A stretch of DNA of 6,098 nt, from assembly GCA_002410325.1 (NCBI GenBank), contig DHRK01000028.1, forward strand, positions 10,523-16,620, read 5' to 3'. Below are positions 5,867 through 6,098 of the stretch, piece by piece. The notes below the pieces were generated by a model, which worked only from the letters and a program-made list of their open reading frames with translations, searched no databases and was not told where the DNA came from. Position numbers and translations under genes: made by a program. The stretch is from Syntrophomonas sp. UBA5314 (lineage in GTDB: Bacteria; Bacillota; Syntrophomonadia; Syntrophomonadales; Syntrophomonadaceae). Within the stretch, counting starts at the first letter, position 1. Every line of letters starts with the position of its first letter.

Positions 5867-5914
5867 TAGGTTCAGAGCAGATATACTGTATGCAATTCAC
5901 CCCTATATAATGCC

Positions 5915-5933
5915 AGTACAACGTTCCGTATAT
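5915..5933 (+). repeat. 19-bp inverted repeat, right copy (mate at 1-19)
   Basis: AGTACAACGTTCCGTATAT here is the exact reverse complement of bases 1-19. It sits about 50 nt upstream of the gdhA -35 box and 5 nt before the inverted-repeat element at 5939-6098. A 19-base exact match at opposite orientation is very unlikely by chance in a 6-kb window. Confidence 0.75.
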
Positions 5934-5938
5934 TGTGT

Positions 5939-6098
5939 ATATAAGTTGGAGCAGATTTTTTTGAAGTACAAGGCCGCTCCTTGCCATCCTGGCACCGCGG
6001 CACTAGCCCGTCCCTGGGCGTCGGCGGGAATGAGTAATACTGGACGTATTGCGCTTCACCACAACGCAGTAATTCGGAAAAATCTGCCCAAATTATGT
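5939..6098. repeat. 160-bp MITE-like element with imperfect inverted ends
   Basis: The left end (5939-5969) and the reverse complement of the right end (6098-6069) align over about 30 bases with a single one-base gap: both contain the decamer GCAGATTTTT followed by GAA and TAC, and flanking bases AnATAAnTTGG also agree. Between them are small hairpins: CAAGG/CCTTG (5969-5983), TGCCA/TGGCA (5982-5994) and AATAC/GTATT (6036-6050), plus a GC-rich stretch with GCCC/GGGC (6006-6019). Composition shifts to GC-rich in the middle and there is no open reading frame of note. It could be a miniature inverted-repeat element, a palindrome-based dispersed repeat, or a structured RNA gene. The right boundary may lie beyond the window. 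Confidence 0.6.

Noticed and set aside
1..6098. CRISPR array, tRNA, rRNA, riboswitch or phage genes
   Set aside because: No regularly spaced direct repeats, no tRNA-like cloverleaf with conserved arms, no known aptamer pattern and no phage hallmark protein could be seen.

Overview
The window reads as chromosomal DNA of an anaerobic, spore-forming Firmicute of the class Clostridia. I infer this from the strong GGAGG-type ribosome binding sites, the TTG and GTG starts, the DUF4489-like and DNRLRE families, and a glutamate dehydrogenase that keeps the residue numbering of the Clostridium symbiosum enzyme. The exact genus cannot be read from the sequence.

Layout. On the minus strand at the left are a Fur-family regulator (18-461) and, 25 nt upstream of it in the same direction, a lipoprotein parvulin-type foldase (487-1413). 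The two look like one transcription unit with its own extended -10 promoter. A strong minus-strand terminator (1515-1570) separates this unit from the next minus-strand gene, a cysteine-rich DNRLRE-domain protein (1608-2180). A second terminator (2387-2427) separates that gene from a cysteine-rich DUF4489-like protein (2489-3085). A 330-nt AT-rich gap follows. The second DNRLRE protein lies on the plus strand (3432-4298) and carries an extra C-terminal domain. It converges on gdhA (4462-5793, minus) across a cluster of three perfect or near-perfect hairpins (4352-4432). gdhA has a clear sigma-A promoter (TTTACA-17-TATAAT).

How the genes relate. GdhA makes glutamate from 2-oxoglutarate and ammonium. 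The foldase lipoprotein should work on the outer face of the membrane. The Fur protein has the Glu of true Fur/Zur proteins at the position where PerR has Asp. The three middle genes form a distinct island: two DNRLRE paralogs and a DUF4489-like protein, none with a signal peptide, two of them with 8-9 cysteines in about 190 residues. The best hypothesis I can offer is spore-surface (coat or exosporium) proteins made in the mother cell, but no member of this set has a function that can be read directly.

The window edges are repeats. Bases 1-19 recur exactly, in inverted orientation, at 5915-5933. Five bases beyond the second copy begins a 160-bp element with about 30-bp imperfect inverted ends and several internal hairpins, running to the last base. 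This suggests a dispersed MITE-like repeat on both sides of the segment, with the window ending inside each copy.
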